Positions 9,641-21,651 of a stretch of 64,000 nt of DNA are shown piece after piece. The stretch comes from Dictyophora rubrovolvata. Taxonomy: Eukaryota > Basidiomycota > Agaricomycetes > Phallales > Phallaceae. The stretch is from the NCBI GenBank assembly GCA_029959195.1, contig CP114118.1, forward strand, positions 2,940,001 to 3,004,000, given 5' to 3'. Position 1 is the first letter of the stretch. The number at the start of each line of letters is the position of its first letter. The translations under genes were made by a program, and so were the position numbers. The notes beneath the pieces were generated by a model, which worked only from the letters and a program-made list of their open reading frames with translations, ran no database searches and had not been told where the DNA came from.

Positions 9641-12032
9641 GTGGCGTTCTAAAGCGGGCGTGTTGAGTTGGCGTATTGAGTTGCTGAATTGCAGTATTGT
9701 AAGTTATGATCGTTACATACTACATACGTAGTACCGAGGAAGCTGAGATAGACTCACCACCAATTACTTCCTGCTTCTGTCTTGCCTTGACATGGGAAAT
9801 CTTAACGGTGTGGATCATACCTGACGCTCCTACCTTTCCGTAAAAGTATATAGGTACACGAGCACGGAGGCATTGCATGTATGTGTCAGATCAACTTTAG
9901 GTACCTAAAGGTACCGCGTGAATACTCCGCGCCACAGCATGACCATTAATATAAAAAAATTCCTCTATTAATAGACACGATGTTGTCCGGTGAAAACTTA
10001 AAAAAGAAGCTGATGCAGATGTTCTGCAACTTGATCAATTGTTCCCATTGGCACATATATTTAGATGAAATAGCACGAAGACTGGGTTCAAAGACACCCC
10101 GTGCTCCACCTACAGACAATTAAGTCAGGCTCTAAACATCCCGGATTAAACTCGAACAAATCAAGGACCCAAAAAGTGCACCCTACTGTCCTACGTCGCC
10201 TTATCTCCTGATCATTAGTTACGAATGACATGTGAAGGACCCGCCACTTATTGATTCCGCAATCACTTTGGATCATGTTTTGATGCTTGTGAAAGATCAG
10301 TACTTTATCATTTATGTGAAGATCGTTATTCGATGTAACAACGTTCTTCTCTTGATTCGAAAGGAGTGGCAGTTACATTTTCATCTTTTATAGATCGGCT
10401 CGTCGATAGATGAAATGATCGAATAATAGACCGCCCTGAATCATATACAATGGCATTGAACAGATATATGAGTGGGAAGTATGGGCATTATGAAGAAAGC
10501 CTATTCAAAATAAGCAAAGAGTACGAACACTATGAGAACACGAGTTATGATACATACTAATTATTAAAGACCACGGAATGTGCATAGGCGAATTTTTGTT
10601 TTAGAAATTGATTGAAATCTGCATGTTAAAGCGTCGAAAAATATATAGCGTCTATCGATGTTGTGATGGAAATATGTTGAGCCCCCGCGAGAAACTGGGG
10701 CCGAGAAAAGTCGTAAAGTTCATCATTCAACCTAAAAACCACAATGAATAATCTTTACGTCCAGATTCCTTAAATACATACCCTCTTCATATGCATGTGT
10801 CAATTGCGAGCTTTTATTAATTTCTTGAACCTTCTCATGAGAAATATCCATAAGGCTCTGTAGAAAAGCCTTTAATGGCTGAGAAGAGACCCCGAGTCAA
10901 GCATCTTATTTTTTTATGGAATAGAAAGAACGTCCATAGTCCGTCCAACTGACATTAATCTCTCCAGGCGGGGAGCTGTGTTTCCGTTTTCCAATAGACA
11001 ATAGTTTTCAGAGCATTACTATATTTGATTTGGTGGTCGGTGGGTCGGCTTTGTCCGGTGGTTTGGCCCAGGACGGATAGATGACGGAGCAGGAGAGTTT
11101 CATATTGGCCTGTTTCGAAGGAATGGAAGCTTGTGACATCGTCAGAAGGATTCGAGTGGGTCCCGAGATACCAAGTACTGCACGGCACAAGACAAGAATC
11201 GAGGATACGCATCAGAAGATAAAGATAAAAGAGTAAAAATGGTGTAGATCCTCTTGAATGAGTTTTTTTTTGACGAGGGGAATCGATGTAGAAAAAAGTA
11301 GACTCTTGAGCTGAAAGTCTGAAACAGGAAACTCTCACGAGGAAACTCCGAAAAAATACATTCTAACATTCGTGGACAGTGCTGTCTTTAATGAGCGCAA
11401 AAAAAGATTCATTTTGTGGGCCTAAGGGCAATAGATAAATAACTCAATGAATGGTGTATCTATCCATCATGTCCAAAGCCATTATTAAGGATGGTAAACC
11501 GCCAATGACGACAAACCCAGGGAAATCGCACAGGTATTTCTAAACCGAAAAGGAACGGGATCCCAGAGAGAACCCCAGCTGGAATTAGTTTGCTGATGTT
11601 TCTGTCGTGGGGCGCTGAACAACATGCGAAGAAAAATTCCTCGGGAAGATTGAGAAAGGAAGAGGGTTTTAGTTGTGACAGAATCCGTCACAATGGCATT
11701 TCGGCAACTAGGTGCCAATGATAGGTTCGAGACATAGGCCAGAGTAAAAGAAGTCTGTTTTGCGGTTTTGGCGTTGATATTTTACCAAGTTCACATGCAC
11801 AGGGGTACAAATGCGAATAACCAGCAGGGCACAGGTAATGAAGTTCTTTTTAAAGTAGTACATCCTATTTTGTTTTAGATATTCTTTTTGGTGTCATGTG
11901 TCCAGTAATATACTATGGGTGGGGTCGATTCAACTTGGCCCTCCAGCTCAATATCAGTGGAGGACTATAATATATTTTCCTATCAAATAGACACACGTTT
12001 TTCAGGCAGTATAAATCGTAACCGCTATATCA
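9641..12032. other. Long gene-free stretch
   Basis: About 2.4 kb with only short frames lacking family features. The frames near 10950-11370 are overlapping antisense reads of low-complexity sequence with no conserved motif. It may include decayed genes like the SDR scrap at its left edge. Confidence 0.45.
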
Positions 12033-13103
12033 TCACCACCGCCCTTCACACAGATCCTCGAATCGTTCACGCGATAAAGGACCAACCACGCCATCCAAAG
12101 GGTTCCATTCCGTCTGGAACAAAAACGCCCATTTCCATTTCTGCAAAGAGAAACGGGTAAAAAAATGAGAAGAACGAATGAAATCAAAACAGGTGCAAGA
12201 ATTCACGTACCAAATATTTAATCAGCTCCTTATCTCTTGGGCGTACCTTCATCCATTCCCTTTCACAGAAACTCAAGCTTGGAACACCCAACAACTGCAA
12301 CTCAACATCGTCCTTGTCATCACAACAGAAACATCTCCACGAATCCAGAGCATACTTTCCCATATTCGGCAAATGGGAAATCTCCGTGGGAGGATAGTCG
12401 CCAGCTTTGAAATCTTTAGCTCTACTTTTGTACAGCACCCCGCGAACTGGCGGTGTTAGCTCGTATGCGAGGCTGAATTTAGTGAGCCAGAGGGCACGGG
12501 CAGTGCCGAAACCAAGAGGGTTGAGGAGGCCTGTCATTTTTCCGTGTGGGGCTATTTGAATATGTTGAACATTCATGTTCATTAAGTTCGCCAAATGCGT
12601 GATACGAAGGTTTAGTTAGAGGGTTGGTGATGTAGGACTTTGGTTAGAGGTTTTAGAGCAATGTCAGGGGTGCGCACGGTGCGTACCCAAAGCCATTTTC
12701 ATTGGCGTAGGCCATAACGACATTAGTTCCCAGAAAACTGGTATTGCTGCTTTACCCGTGGTTTTGTTGAGAAGGATGGTAGCGACGAGAAGGCGCCATG
12801 GATTTTGAGCTAGTTGCTCTGAAAAAGCGAGAACGCTCCTCAAGTTGAATAGAAAGAAATAACTGCGGAGTTCACACCTTGAATAAGTCTGGGTCGAGTC
12901 AAGTACGCTTTGATGAATGTAGATGGTATGTGGATATCGTTATATATTGTATACTCAGAGTCGAGATATTCAGACTCGTCATCTTCCGATGAATCGTTGG
13001 TCGAGGTTGCCATATACGTCAAGCTTCTGCCGCTTTTGACATTGGTTAGGGTTCTGCTAAAATAGGGAGAGACATGGACAACTTTCGAGGAATCACTATC
13101 CAT
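12033..13103 (-). CDS. MBD4-like HhH-GPD DNA glycosylase
   Basis: Four exons, 12878-13103, 12687-12818, 12211-12551 and 12033-12140, give 268 aa with continuous frame. The sequence is a helix-hairpin-helix/GPD glycosylase of the MBD4 type. It has 'NPWRLLVATILLNKTTGKAA' near residue 80, 'LLNPLGFGTARA', the hairpin 'LPNMGKYALDSWRCFC', and the catalytic Asp region 'VRPRDKELIKYL' (D226). The last exon gives 'WKWAFLFQTEWNPLDGV', typical of the C-terminal end. Such enzymes remove T or U from G mismatches made by deamination of (methyl)cytosine; this is known for MBD4 and inferred here. There is no methyl-CpG-binding domain; the first 60 residues are acidic and Ser-rich. Intron 2 (12552-12686, 135 nt) is long for this genome but is the only join that keeps the family pattern. 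Confidence 0.85.
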
Positions 13104-13838
13104 CTGTGATCTGTAGGGAAGAGAGTGGCTATGTCATGAAAATTTGAGGTGAACGTTATGATTCCGCGATTTAGATTGTGACAAATCTTATTTACATAAC
13201 CCGTTATGTCACTCAGAACTCCATTACCTTCACGTCCACCTACCTGAATAGCTGTGAGCCGAGAATACGCAGTCAATTAAATCTAGTATTTTTTAACATT
13301 CATTTTAATACCATGCGCTCGTAAGCACCTACTCATATTCAATTTCCCCGTCCGCCTGCGGCACCGCTGGGTGTGTGCGAACGTTTGAAAACCAGCGACA
13401 CCCAAGCGACACCATAGCCGTTCATCGCCCGTCTGAAGATATTATAGAGTTCAAGCTAGGTTAAGTTATTCGTCAGGAGCACATGGTGAATGCCGAATGT
13501 TTGGAGTTCTAAGTGTAACTACTTGGACAATGTGGCCATTGATTTACTTTACCGATACCTTAACTTCAAGGGGAGACATCTCGTATGTGTTTTTTCGAAA
13601 AATATATTCAACAAGCACCGCGTTGGACACTTACGGCTCGCGCAGAGTTCTTATAAGACGATTCCCGCAACAGTGTCAGCACCGGACAGACGGGGTAATC
13701 ATCCTTCAACAGGTGTTTAAATTTCGCACGTGAGGAATAAAATCGATAAATTATTACAGTGAATTCGCTTATAGCATTGATATCCAAACTTTGTTAAGTG
13801 TCTAAGTAAAAGAACAAATCTAATAGATAGTTTGGATT
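13104..13838. other. Intergenic, nothing recognised
   Basis: Lies between two same-strand genes. It should carry the promoter of the glycosylase gene. No conserved coding segment was seen. Confidence 0.45.
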
Positions 13839-14239
13839 TCAGTCAAAAGCTTCGTCAATCTCCGTCTCTTGCTTATAAGCTTTCACAGATTTGTCCGTAC
13901 GGCGGAGACGTTCGTTAATGGTGGTGCCACCTCCGATAGCGTCTTTAAGGTCGTCCACCGAAGCTTAAAGAAAAGTTCAGGGCATGAAGACACGCCTAAC
14001 ATGAATAACGTACTGTGAGAAATTTTTGTATTTTGATCTATTCTCTCGTTCATATTCTCCTGTTGTTCGTCTTCTACGTCATACGTTGGCGCGGTAGGCT
14101 CTTCAGAGCCAACAGAGGCGTTGGGATTGTACTCGTCGCCATCAGAACGAGGAACGAATTCATCGCGGACGACGGGGACGGGACTTCCCGACATTTGAGA
14201 TCTGGGTGCAGAAGATTTAGACTTAAAGGCTTGAGGCAT
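13839..14239 (-). CDS. Small acidic protein of unknown function
   Basis: Two exons (14014-14239 and 13839-13963) joined by a 50-nt GT-AG intron give 116 aa starting 'MPQAFKSKSSAPRSQMSG' and ending 'KQETEIDEAFD'. The first two thirds are acidic and disordered-looking (DGDEYNPN, VEDEQQENMNERID). The last third is a charged probable helix ('VDDLKDAIGGG' then 'INERLRRTDKSVKAY'). No signal peptide or membrane segment is visible and I do not recognise the family. The clean intron and continuous frame support a real gene. Confidence 0.6.
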
Positions 14240-15697
14240 AGTCAACGCGTAAGTTAGCTTCGATTCAATTTCTATCCCCCTTTTTATAGTACTTTCGAAC
14301 AGATAACGTTCTGTCTTGAAAACCATATGTATTCAAAACATATCGTCACCGTCGTCGTGTTTCCAACGTCCAACAGCCAACCGACGGAGTAACGTTTGAG
14401 GCGAGGATGTCGATTATATCATAATGACGACAAATGACTCTGTAATTGTGATACGCAGAATCTCAAAAAGGTCTTGGACAATTGTACGCATTGAACTGCC
14501 AATACACTGACGTATGTGGGTGGATAAACCTTTTGGATGAATGGGTCACAGTGGTATTGGAAGTGAATATCTCCATGAAGAAAGCTCGGAAATGCCCGTC
14601 CGTTGAACATGCACACGATTATTCATCCGGCTTTTGAGAAGAAACATGACGAGCATTGGGAGTGGAGTGACTCAATATTGTATCCCACGATGCAAATTAA
14701 CCAAATTAACTTGGAGGCAGGAGGGAGACGCTGTGAGAGGTACGGAGGTACTAAACCGCTCGTCGGGTGGGCAAGCCCTCTCTACGACTAGGTCTTTCCC
14801 GTGCGCCTCCGCTCATTAACGCCGCACGGGTATTACTACCAGGTCTTATTTACTAAGTTATGTATGTACAAGTGCCAATATACGACTCTCTCAAGCCTGT
14901 TAATGGAGATGAGTTCAGCCTGGGATAGAGGGGACATACGAAGAGAGGGGAAATTGAATTGGGAAAGAAAAAACTAAAGGAAGATCTGTGTCTCTGCTAT
15001 GGTGAACAGAGGATGAAAAAGACGATGACTTGATGTCACGGCAATACCTTTTCTGTCGAACGCTAGTGCGGCGCGGCACTCTGCTCAGTGCTTACTTCAG
15101 TACACACGGTAAATTCCTTTCCGAAACCGCTTCCCCCGGTCTGCTTTACCTGGACAGAGCTATGCACACCATTGCTTATCATGTGTCCCCTTATAATTGA
15201 TCAGTCGGGCTTATCGAGATTTCATGGTTGCCACTGGCAGGAGCTTGATACAACGGACCGTTCATATGTTTTCAGCCCGCGTCCTAACCAAGAGAAAATT
15301 CAAGACTTTAATGTAAAATAAATGATTTAACCAATTATATTCTAAGATGCTGTTTTCTTCACATTCTGAACTGACACGTGCAAACTTGGAAAGCTGCGCT
15401 GCCTCACCTACGTGAGTCTTGCATAGCTTTGCACGGCTACGTGCACATCAACAATTTCTAGAGATCAAGAATTAAAGCAGGAGTCGGGTGCACAGTTCAT
15501 CATATCTGTTAAAGATATAGATCCACTTGTTTTGAGGGGCTAACCGTCGGTCACCGGTAAAAGTCCCTGTATGTCAGATAATTACATATTAAGTAGGAAA
15601 CACTGTCTTCAAGTAATAATATGGAATCTGACCTGTACTTGAAGCTCAGAAAAGTCTTATTAAGAACTCAACACCCAGAAAATTGATGTTAAATAAA
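14240..15697. other. Intergenic, nothing recognised
   Basis: About 1.4 kb between two minus-strand genes. It has no open frame with family features. An imperfect inverted pairing around 15375-15445 (cacgtgcaa / ...gcacgtag) is too weak to call. Confidence 0.45.
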
Positions 15698-16005
15698 TGT
15701 AAAGTTGCTAGAAATAATTAGTAAATAATAGTCAACTTTGCTGAAATTGAGAGCTTCGAAATTGGTAGATTTTGAACTTAGAGAGATATGAGAGTTTTAA
15801 TCTTCGTGGATTTGAAGTCTAAGGAAAGTGATTGCATACAAGAGGGGTTTTTATATGGTTTTTGAGTTTAGTGAAAAAGGAAATAAAGATGAGTCATAAA
15901 GGAGTCATGAAGTATTTATTGAATGAAAGAAATGTGATTCGGAAGAGATGATTTATTATTGTTTGTGGCTCGTTAATGAGTCAGTCGCGACGTGGTCTGG
16001 CACCC
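15698..16005 (+). repeat. Dispersed repeat of about 310 bp, copy A
   Basis: This segment matches 46827-47131 in inverted orientation over its whole length (shared tracts include gagagcttcgaa.../gagttttaatcttcg, aggggtttttatatg, gagtcatgaagtatttatt and gagtcagtcgcg). Its left end forms a hairpin (aaagttgct...caacttt). It stops about 20 bp from the stop codon of the IFI6/IFI27-like gene, so it probably contributes that gene's 3' flank. No coding capacity was seen. It could be a small non-autonomous element or a solo terminal repeat; not decided. Confidence 0.75.
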
Positions 16006-16023
16006 TTCCAAAACTGCGGGATA

Positions 16024-17081
16024 TTAAGAAAATAGCGAATGAATCACAGCAAGAATCGCCGCTATAATACTTTGAATAATCTTTGCTAAGAACGTGCGTC
16101 CTCCCATTGCGATGGAGTCGAGGATCGCGAACCAACTGCCTTCTGCTACAGCAGCACCCCAAAACATCCTCTGAGCCCATGCAGCCAAGGAACCTGCAAT
16201 AGGTGTATGAGGAGAATGAGGATGGGAAGTGGGTTGAAAATGTTTTACCTTTCACCGGTCCAAGAGGACCCCAACCGAACAAGCTGAGGAACGGTCGCAA
16301 GAAAAGGCTAGCCGGTATTATCCAAGCTATTACAGAAGTAAGTATGACTTCAGCGAGAATAGGGTGATTATCAATTATTTTTCCTATCATAAGTTAGCTA
16401 TATAGTACACACACGTGCATGTATGTCTTAAGAACATACCCGCTATCAGAAGTCCGGATCTCAGCTTTTCGTTGAGCGCCTTGAAACCCTCCTTTATACT
16501 ATCGTGTTTATCTTGTGAAACCGTAGTGAGTATAATCCCCATAAACGATTCTTCCGCTTTGTCAAGAACTGTAGAAATCATCGCATCCCGCTGTTTCTCT
16601 CTTTCGGTTAGGTTTTGCGGCAAGTCGACGGTGAATTCCTCTTGCATTTGATGATATATGATGCCACACTCATCTTGCCACTTTTCGAGCACGGAATTAA
16701 TGTCCAATTCGGAGAAGTGTTTGTGCTCAAGAAAGTCTTTCACCATGGTCCCGAATTCATCCATTTCTTTTTTGAACTCGTTTATAGTACTTGTCACTTC
16801 TGGAAAGTTTTTGGGAATGTCTTCAAGCTTTTCCTTTGCTAATTGAATGACTTCTTGAGCGTTTGCGAGAGCTCTATTCCAGAACTGTTTCAAGTCTTGT
16901 ATGGGAGAGTTGGACCAGTTGGTTGCATGTTCAACTAGTACTAAGAAAAGGCGACAACGCTTGGATCTGAGATCTATGAACTATAAAGTGTCGAACCTTG
17001 CTGTGCAGTATGCGGAAAGAAAGAGGATTGAACCACGGTGAAGCTAGAGAGAATTGCGACGAAACTTGCGGCGAAGCGCAT
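16024..17081 (-). CDS. Secreted or membrane IFI6/IFI27 (ISG12)-like protein
   Basis: Four exons (16997-17081, 16440-16940, 16249-16383, 16024-16193) join in frame to about 264 aa. It starts with a signal peptide ('MRFAASFVAILSSFTVVQS'), continues with a 150-residue charged helical region ('NRALANAQEVIQLAKEKLED'), then 'PILAEVILTSVIAWIIPAS'. It ends with the hydrophobic, Gly/Ala-rich segment 'GWGPLGPVKGSLAAWAQRMF' and 'WGAAVAEGSWFAIL', the pattern of the interferon-induced 6-16 family. In animals such proteins are small mitochondrial or ER membrane proteins linked to cell death and antiviral response. The fungal function is unknown. The N-terminal helical region is an addition compared with animal ISG12 proteins. 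Confidence 0.75.
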
Positions 17082-17493
17082 GGTGGCGGAGTTGTTGGTC
17101 AAAGGAGAAAAGTATCAGATGGTTTTCGCTGTTTAAAACTCCGCAAAGACTTCTAAACAGAACGTGAATGACTATGCGCTGCCTGCATCGTGTTGTGATT
17201 CGATCGAGGCTTTACGCTGTTCTTTGTTCTGGTTACAACTTGGCCTAATTTTAGAAAGTGCACGTGATGATCCCCGTCCACTGTCACGCTGTATGTATAA
17301 GCCTGTCACAAACACATGTTTTTCAGCTCTCCACCGCTCAATTAAGAATTCTAGCCCAATTTGGTATCTGACAGCTGTAGGGAGAAGGGCATGAAACCAT
17401 GCGTGACAACAGCCACAGAAACAAGATCCATTCCGCGATCTCGTCGCATTCGTTGAATTTGAAACCTGGCCAACATTGACTTGACATTGGTCG
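17082..17493. other. Intergenic between divergent genes
   Basis: This 412-bp stretch separates the IFI6/IFI27-like gene (minus) from the SUR7/PalI-like gene (plus) and probably works as a shared promoter region. The open frames in it show no conserved features. Confidence 0.4.
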
Positions 17494-18280
17494 ATGAATC
17501 CGCTCATCCCGACATTCTTCTTCACGATTGTTGTTTTTATTTTGCTGTACGTTGTCATTCAGTTGCGAACTTCTATTGACTCAACTTATGTGATTCACAT
17601 TACGATCACAGGATTCTAATTACCCTCTCAACCCCGATAATACAGTCTCTTTACTTTCTGAAAGCGACTGTACCGGGTGAAACTCTTCTATTTGGAATAT
17701 GGGGTTTTTGCTCAAATGTATCCGGATGCACTTCACCCACGTTGGGGTACCACAGAAGCCCTGAAATCGTGCTCTGGCTCACTCAAGCTCTAGTCTTATT
17801 TCCAATCGGTATGGTTCATTAATTACGAACTTTACGGATGTGAATAAAAAGTTTATTCTGATAGCCACCGTTTTCGCTTTCATATGTGCCGTGGGCCTTT
17901 TCCCATCCGTTGTAGTTTTCAGAACACGAGACACCATCTTTCCGCCACCTTTGCAAAGCCTTGCCGCCGTGCCGACCGCAATTTCTTCCGTGCTAGCTTT
18001 TATCTTCATGATTGTTTTATTTGCAATTGCGAAATCAAAATTTGATAAAGAACCGTCAAGCAGCGCATCCTTCGGACCACTAGTGAGTCATTTTCCTAAG
18101 GAAGTTCCTTTTGATTTACCATGAAATTCGTTGCAGATATGGATGTCACTCGTTGCAATGATTATACAGATATGCGTTACATTTTACACAGGCTGTGGAT
18201 CTACGTGGAGAGGGCCTCTTGGTGAATGGTCGCCCCATATCAGAAACCAGAACAGTGCCGTATACACGTATACGTACTGA
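17494..18280 (+). CDS. SUR7/PalI (Rim9)-like four-span membrane protein
   Basis: Exons 17494-17589, 17646-17808, 17865-18082 and 18137-18280 join to a 206-aa protein. It begins with a membrane anchor ('PTFFFTIVVFILLYVVIQL') and has an extracellular loop containing 'GIWGFCSNVSGCTSPTLGY'. This is the cysteine-bearing signature of the SUR7/PalI superfamily (W-G-x-C...C). Three more hydrophobic segments follow ('ALVLFPIATVFAFICAVGLF', the region around 17960-18030, and 'MSLVAMIIQICVTFYTG'). Fungal members are plasma-membrane proteins involved in pH signalling or eisosome structure; which one this is cannot be told. The third intron join (G|CC at 17865) is chosen because the nearer AG breaks the frame. 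Confidence 0.75.
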
Positions 18281-18582
18281 CTTGCCTTTGCGACACTGAA
18301 GACAGTGGAGGTGGACTTGTCATGAATGTTTTCTATAAAATGTAAGATTGATCAATGTATTCTCGTTTGTACCGTTTGTACCGTTTTCGCATGCATTTCT
18401 CGCGAATCGCCGCCGTCTTCTTCGGCAACTCCCGATGCGTGTGATCATTTGTCACATGTCGCTCTCAGGCTCGAGTCCTAAGTACGTTCTATGAGAAGTT
18501 TAGAACGATCATGTTCCATCATTGCTAAGTATATATACATGATATATCTATTTCTTATTACTCTGGGGCTCAGATTTTGACC

Positions 18583-20070
18583 ATGTCCTCGATTCTTACC
18601 CCTGAAGGAACCACCGCTCCAAACACCACACCCAGAGAGCGAAATATCGTGATAATAGGAGGAGGAATTATCGGAGTCTGCACAGCGTATTACTTGGCTC
18701 AAGCTATTAATGACTGCCAAGACAATACTCATTCCAAGACCGCTATAACAATTCTTGAAGCGAATGAGATAGCGAGTGGTGCGAGCGGTAAAGCAGGTGG
18801 GTAAGTTCAGCTCCTTTTTGAATGCGTATTATGATGAAGAGCAACATTCCAAATCATCATTACTAGATTCTTAGCGAAAGATTGGCATTCACGGAGCGCC
18901 TCGTCTCTTGGATATCTATCCTTTGCTTTGCACGCGGATTTGGCGCGAGAGTTGAACGGAGAAGTGGTATATGGGTATAGACGTGTCAGGTGTTTCGGAG
19001 GTGCTGTTGACGTCCCGCAACAAGCACAAGAGGGTTCGGGAAATGATCAGACAGAAAAACATCCAGAACATATTGTAGATGTTCCACCAGTTCAGCCTAC
19101 TCGGACACACCCTTCTCCGCTATCGCCCTCTCCAGATGCCCCGACGTGGCTTCGTGCTCCAGAGAATTTTTCGTTAGTAGCAGACGAAGAAACGACAGCT
19201 CAAGTTCATCCGTATCTATTCACACGAACGATATTTCAAGAGTGTTTGACGTTAGGCGTGAAATACGTTCAAGGATGTGCGTTGAATTGGGATCGAGAAC
19301 AAGGCGTGTTAAACGTTCAAGAAGAAACAAGCGAAGAATCCTCTGCTCTGCCCGCGACGACGTTGATAATAACAGCCGGACCGTGGAGTGGCCGTGTAGC
19401 AAACGAGTTAGTAGGGATCAATGTACCGATTAGTTATCTACCGGGCCATAGTCTCATTTTGCAATCACCTACGTCGTCGTCGCTGCACAATCAGGCTCAT
19501 TCCGCTTTTATCGAAATTCAGAACAATGGAAGAAAGAGTTCACTAGCAAGAGATATAACACAGACACCTGAGATATTCCTACGGCCGGATGGAACGATTT
19601 ATGTCGCTGGTGAGAATACGGGCGCGCGGCTTCCTGATGGAACGAAGGAGGTGGATGGTATTATTGATCCTGAGGCTATTGAGAAATTAAGGCGGTCTAT
19701 ACGTGTTTTAGGAATCAAGGGTGTGGAAGTTCGGGAACAGGTATATGTTATTCATTTAGCTCTATAATAATATTGAATAGAAAACTGATTTTTTTTCATT
19801 TATCCTTTACTTGATTAGTTGTGTTACAGACCCTTGACCCGACGTAGCGTTCCAATTATCGGAAAGCTCCAAGATGAAGTTTATATTGCAACTGGGCACG
19901 GACCTTGGGGCATTTCGCTTGGGCCAGGTGGGTCATTTTCCATCAACACACGGTTGTCTTCCTTTTTATTAACGTTTTTAATAGGAACTGGGAAAGTTCT
20001 TTGCGAGGTTATACTGGGTCATTCTTTGAGCGCGAACATTTCGGACCTTGAGCCGAGGATGCATCTTTAG
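18583..20070 (+). CDS. FAD-dependent oxidoreductase (DAO superfamily, Tda3-like)
   Basis: Four exons (18583-18800, 18867-19740, 19819-19927, 19985-20070) give about 428 aa. The N-terminus has the FAD-binding Rossmann motif 'NIVIIGGGIIGVCTAYYLA' (GxGxxG) and 'ILEANEIASGASGKAGG', both typical of D-amino-acid-oxidase-type flavoproteins. The C-terminal end 'YIATGHGPWGISLGPGTGKV' is the second FAD-contacting segment of the fungal Tda3/YHR009-type family. Middle 'TTLIITAGPWSG' is the conserved A-x-G-x-W-S region. The reaction is unknown; yeast Tda3 is a putative oxidoreductase of late endosomes. The start at 18583 is preferred because the only upstream in-frame codons are non-ATG. Confidence 0.85.
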
Positions 20071-20294
20071 GGATACGATGGATTGTACATGTATGTATAT
20101 GAGAACAAGACCATGGGTCATATTTAATTAATAGTTAGGTAGTTGAGACGAAAGACTCTAGGTTCGTTTTCAATAAAATCAAAATAGCAATATTTCAAAG
20201 CCCAACCCTTATATACAAATTAAAATTATAGTATTATCCTGAAAAGACTATTATTATAACAAGTGTATATGTACTGATAAAACTCGAATAAAAT

Positions 20295-21651
20295 TTATTG
20301 ATTATCCCATTCCCCTTCGAACTCTTTCATCTCCCGCATCATTTTAACCTCCGACTCTTTGATATGATGCACACAAACACTATTCCAGCCAATCGCTCCG
20401 TTGATCTCATCCACATACGCTCTGCCGGGATAGTCATGCCATCCTCGGTCATCAACGATAATTGTCTCAAGCGGGGTCTCGAGAAGAAGAGGTGGACGAA
20501 CTCGCACGGGTTCGTCCCAGAAGTGTTTCGGGGGTTTTGTGAAAACGTGGAGCGGGTCTGCGAAGTTCTTGAGAGAAGCTAGCCAGGAACCGACCATGAC
20601 GTCGTCGTATGGGTAGTGGATGTGGTGTGGGAGGGGGTATTGTGTTGATAGTAGCGTTTGGACAAGAGAGGAACTGCAAGATTCGGGTGAGCATTAGCAA
20701 CGATTGACAATTAAAACACTCATAAAAAAAGCTACCTTAGCATGTATCCTATCCCTATCGGATATAAAAATGTCGGACCCTCCAGATAAACGTCTTCCTC
20801 TGTCGTGTCTTTGTTGTTGTCGGAGACCGATGTAAGCCAATACCGCGAATGCGGAGACATCCGCGCAATTATCACTGGTTGTTTTCTTGGTACAATATTT
20901 CTTCCTTCGAGAACAGATGGAAGACGGCGCGCCAAGGCACCGAACCGGACGAACGTGTCAGAGTCCAGCGTCATGAAGTAGTCGTAACTTGCGTTCGAGA
21001 ATGAACTCGACTAAAAAGTGATGAGCTTTCTATGAACATCCATAGGCTTACTGGACACACCCATTTCAGACCGTAATATCTCTTTTCCGACAACCTATAT
21101 TTGGATTCTTTGAAATCCAGTATCACCATATCCCCATATTTTTGCTCTTCCTGTCGTAGCGCCTCCAACCGATTTTCATTCCCAAACCAACCATTCGGCA
21201 TTCCAACTAAAAAGCGGTAATCGATTTGAATTTCACTACGACGAACGCCTCCGAACATGTAGTCCCGTAAAAGCTGACGACGCTCAACTTCATCTGAATG
21301 GGATAACACCGCAACACGAATGGACAATGGTGCCTCGATGGATGACGAGGAGTTGACAAACATCCACGCTGGTCGCGGCTCCGTGTCGAAGTTATATATC
21401 GGGGCGGTCCATTTTGCTCGGCGGTTTTTGGATTTACGGATGAATATGACAAGTAAGATGGTGATTGCTAAAACGGTCAAAATGAAAATGATTCTCAGAC
21501 GATGTGAAAGTCGGAGGTGACGAAGACCGCAGAGAGATTTTTTGGACTTGGACTTTGGGACGGTATTGAGTCCATCGAGGTCGTCGGTGTCCTCGGGATC
21601 ACTGGGTAACTTGGTGTATGTGTGAGGGATATACTGTTTTAGTCTAATCAT
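20295..21651 (-). CDS. GT31-like glycosyltransferase (type II Golgi membrane protein)
   Basis: Three exons (21052-21651, 20736-21010, 20295-20673) give about 417 aa. A cytosolic N-terminus is followed by one membrane anchor ('IIFILTVLAITILLVIFI', about residue 55). The lumenal domain has 'RVAVLSHSDEVERRQLLRDY', the usual opening of beta-1,3-galactosyltransferase (GT31) domains. It continues with 'VGMPNGWFGNENRLEALRQE' and the D-x-D sugar-nucleotide motif in 'YDYFMTLDSDTFVR'. 'LEGPTFLYPIGIGYMLS' matches the acceptor-side loop. It probably extends protein- or lipid-linked glycans; donor and acceptor are unknown. An in-frame ATG at 21711 would add 20 residues; 21651 gives a more usual N-terminus. 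Confidence 0.85.

Noticed and set aside
12592-12600. Start of the glycosylase as a separate short gene beginning near 12594
   Set aside because: That frame begins with TTG inside an intron. Upstream exons with the 'PWRLLVATILLNKTTG' motif show it is the third exon of a longer gene.
17172-17558. 128-residue minus-strand frame in the divergent intergenic region
   Set aside because: It overlaps the first exon of the SUR7/PalI-like gene and has no family resemblance.
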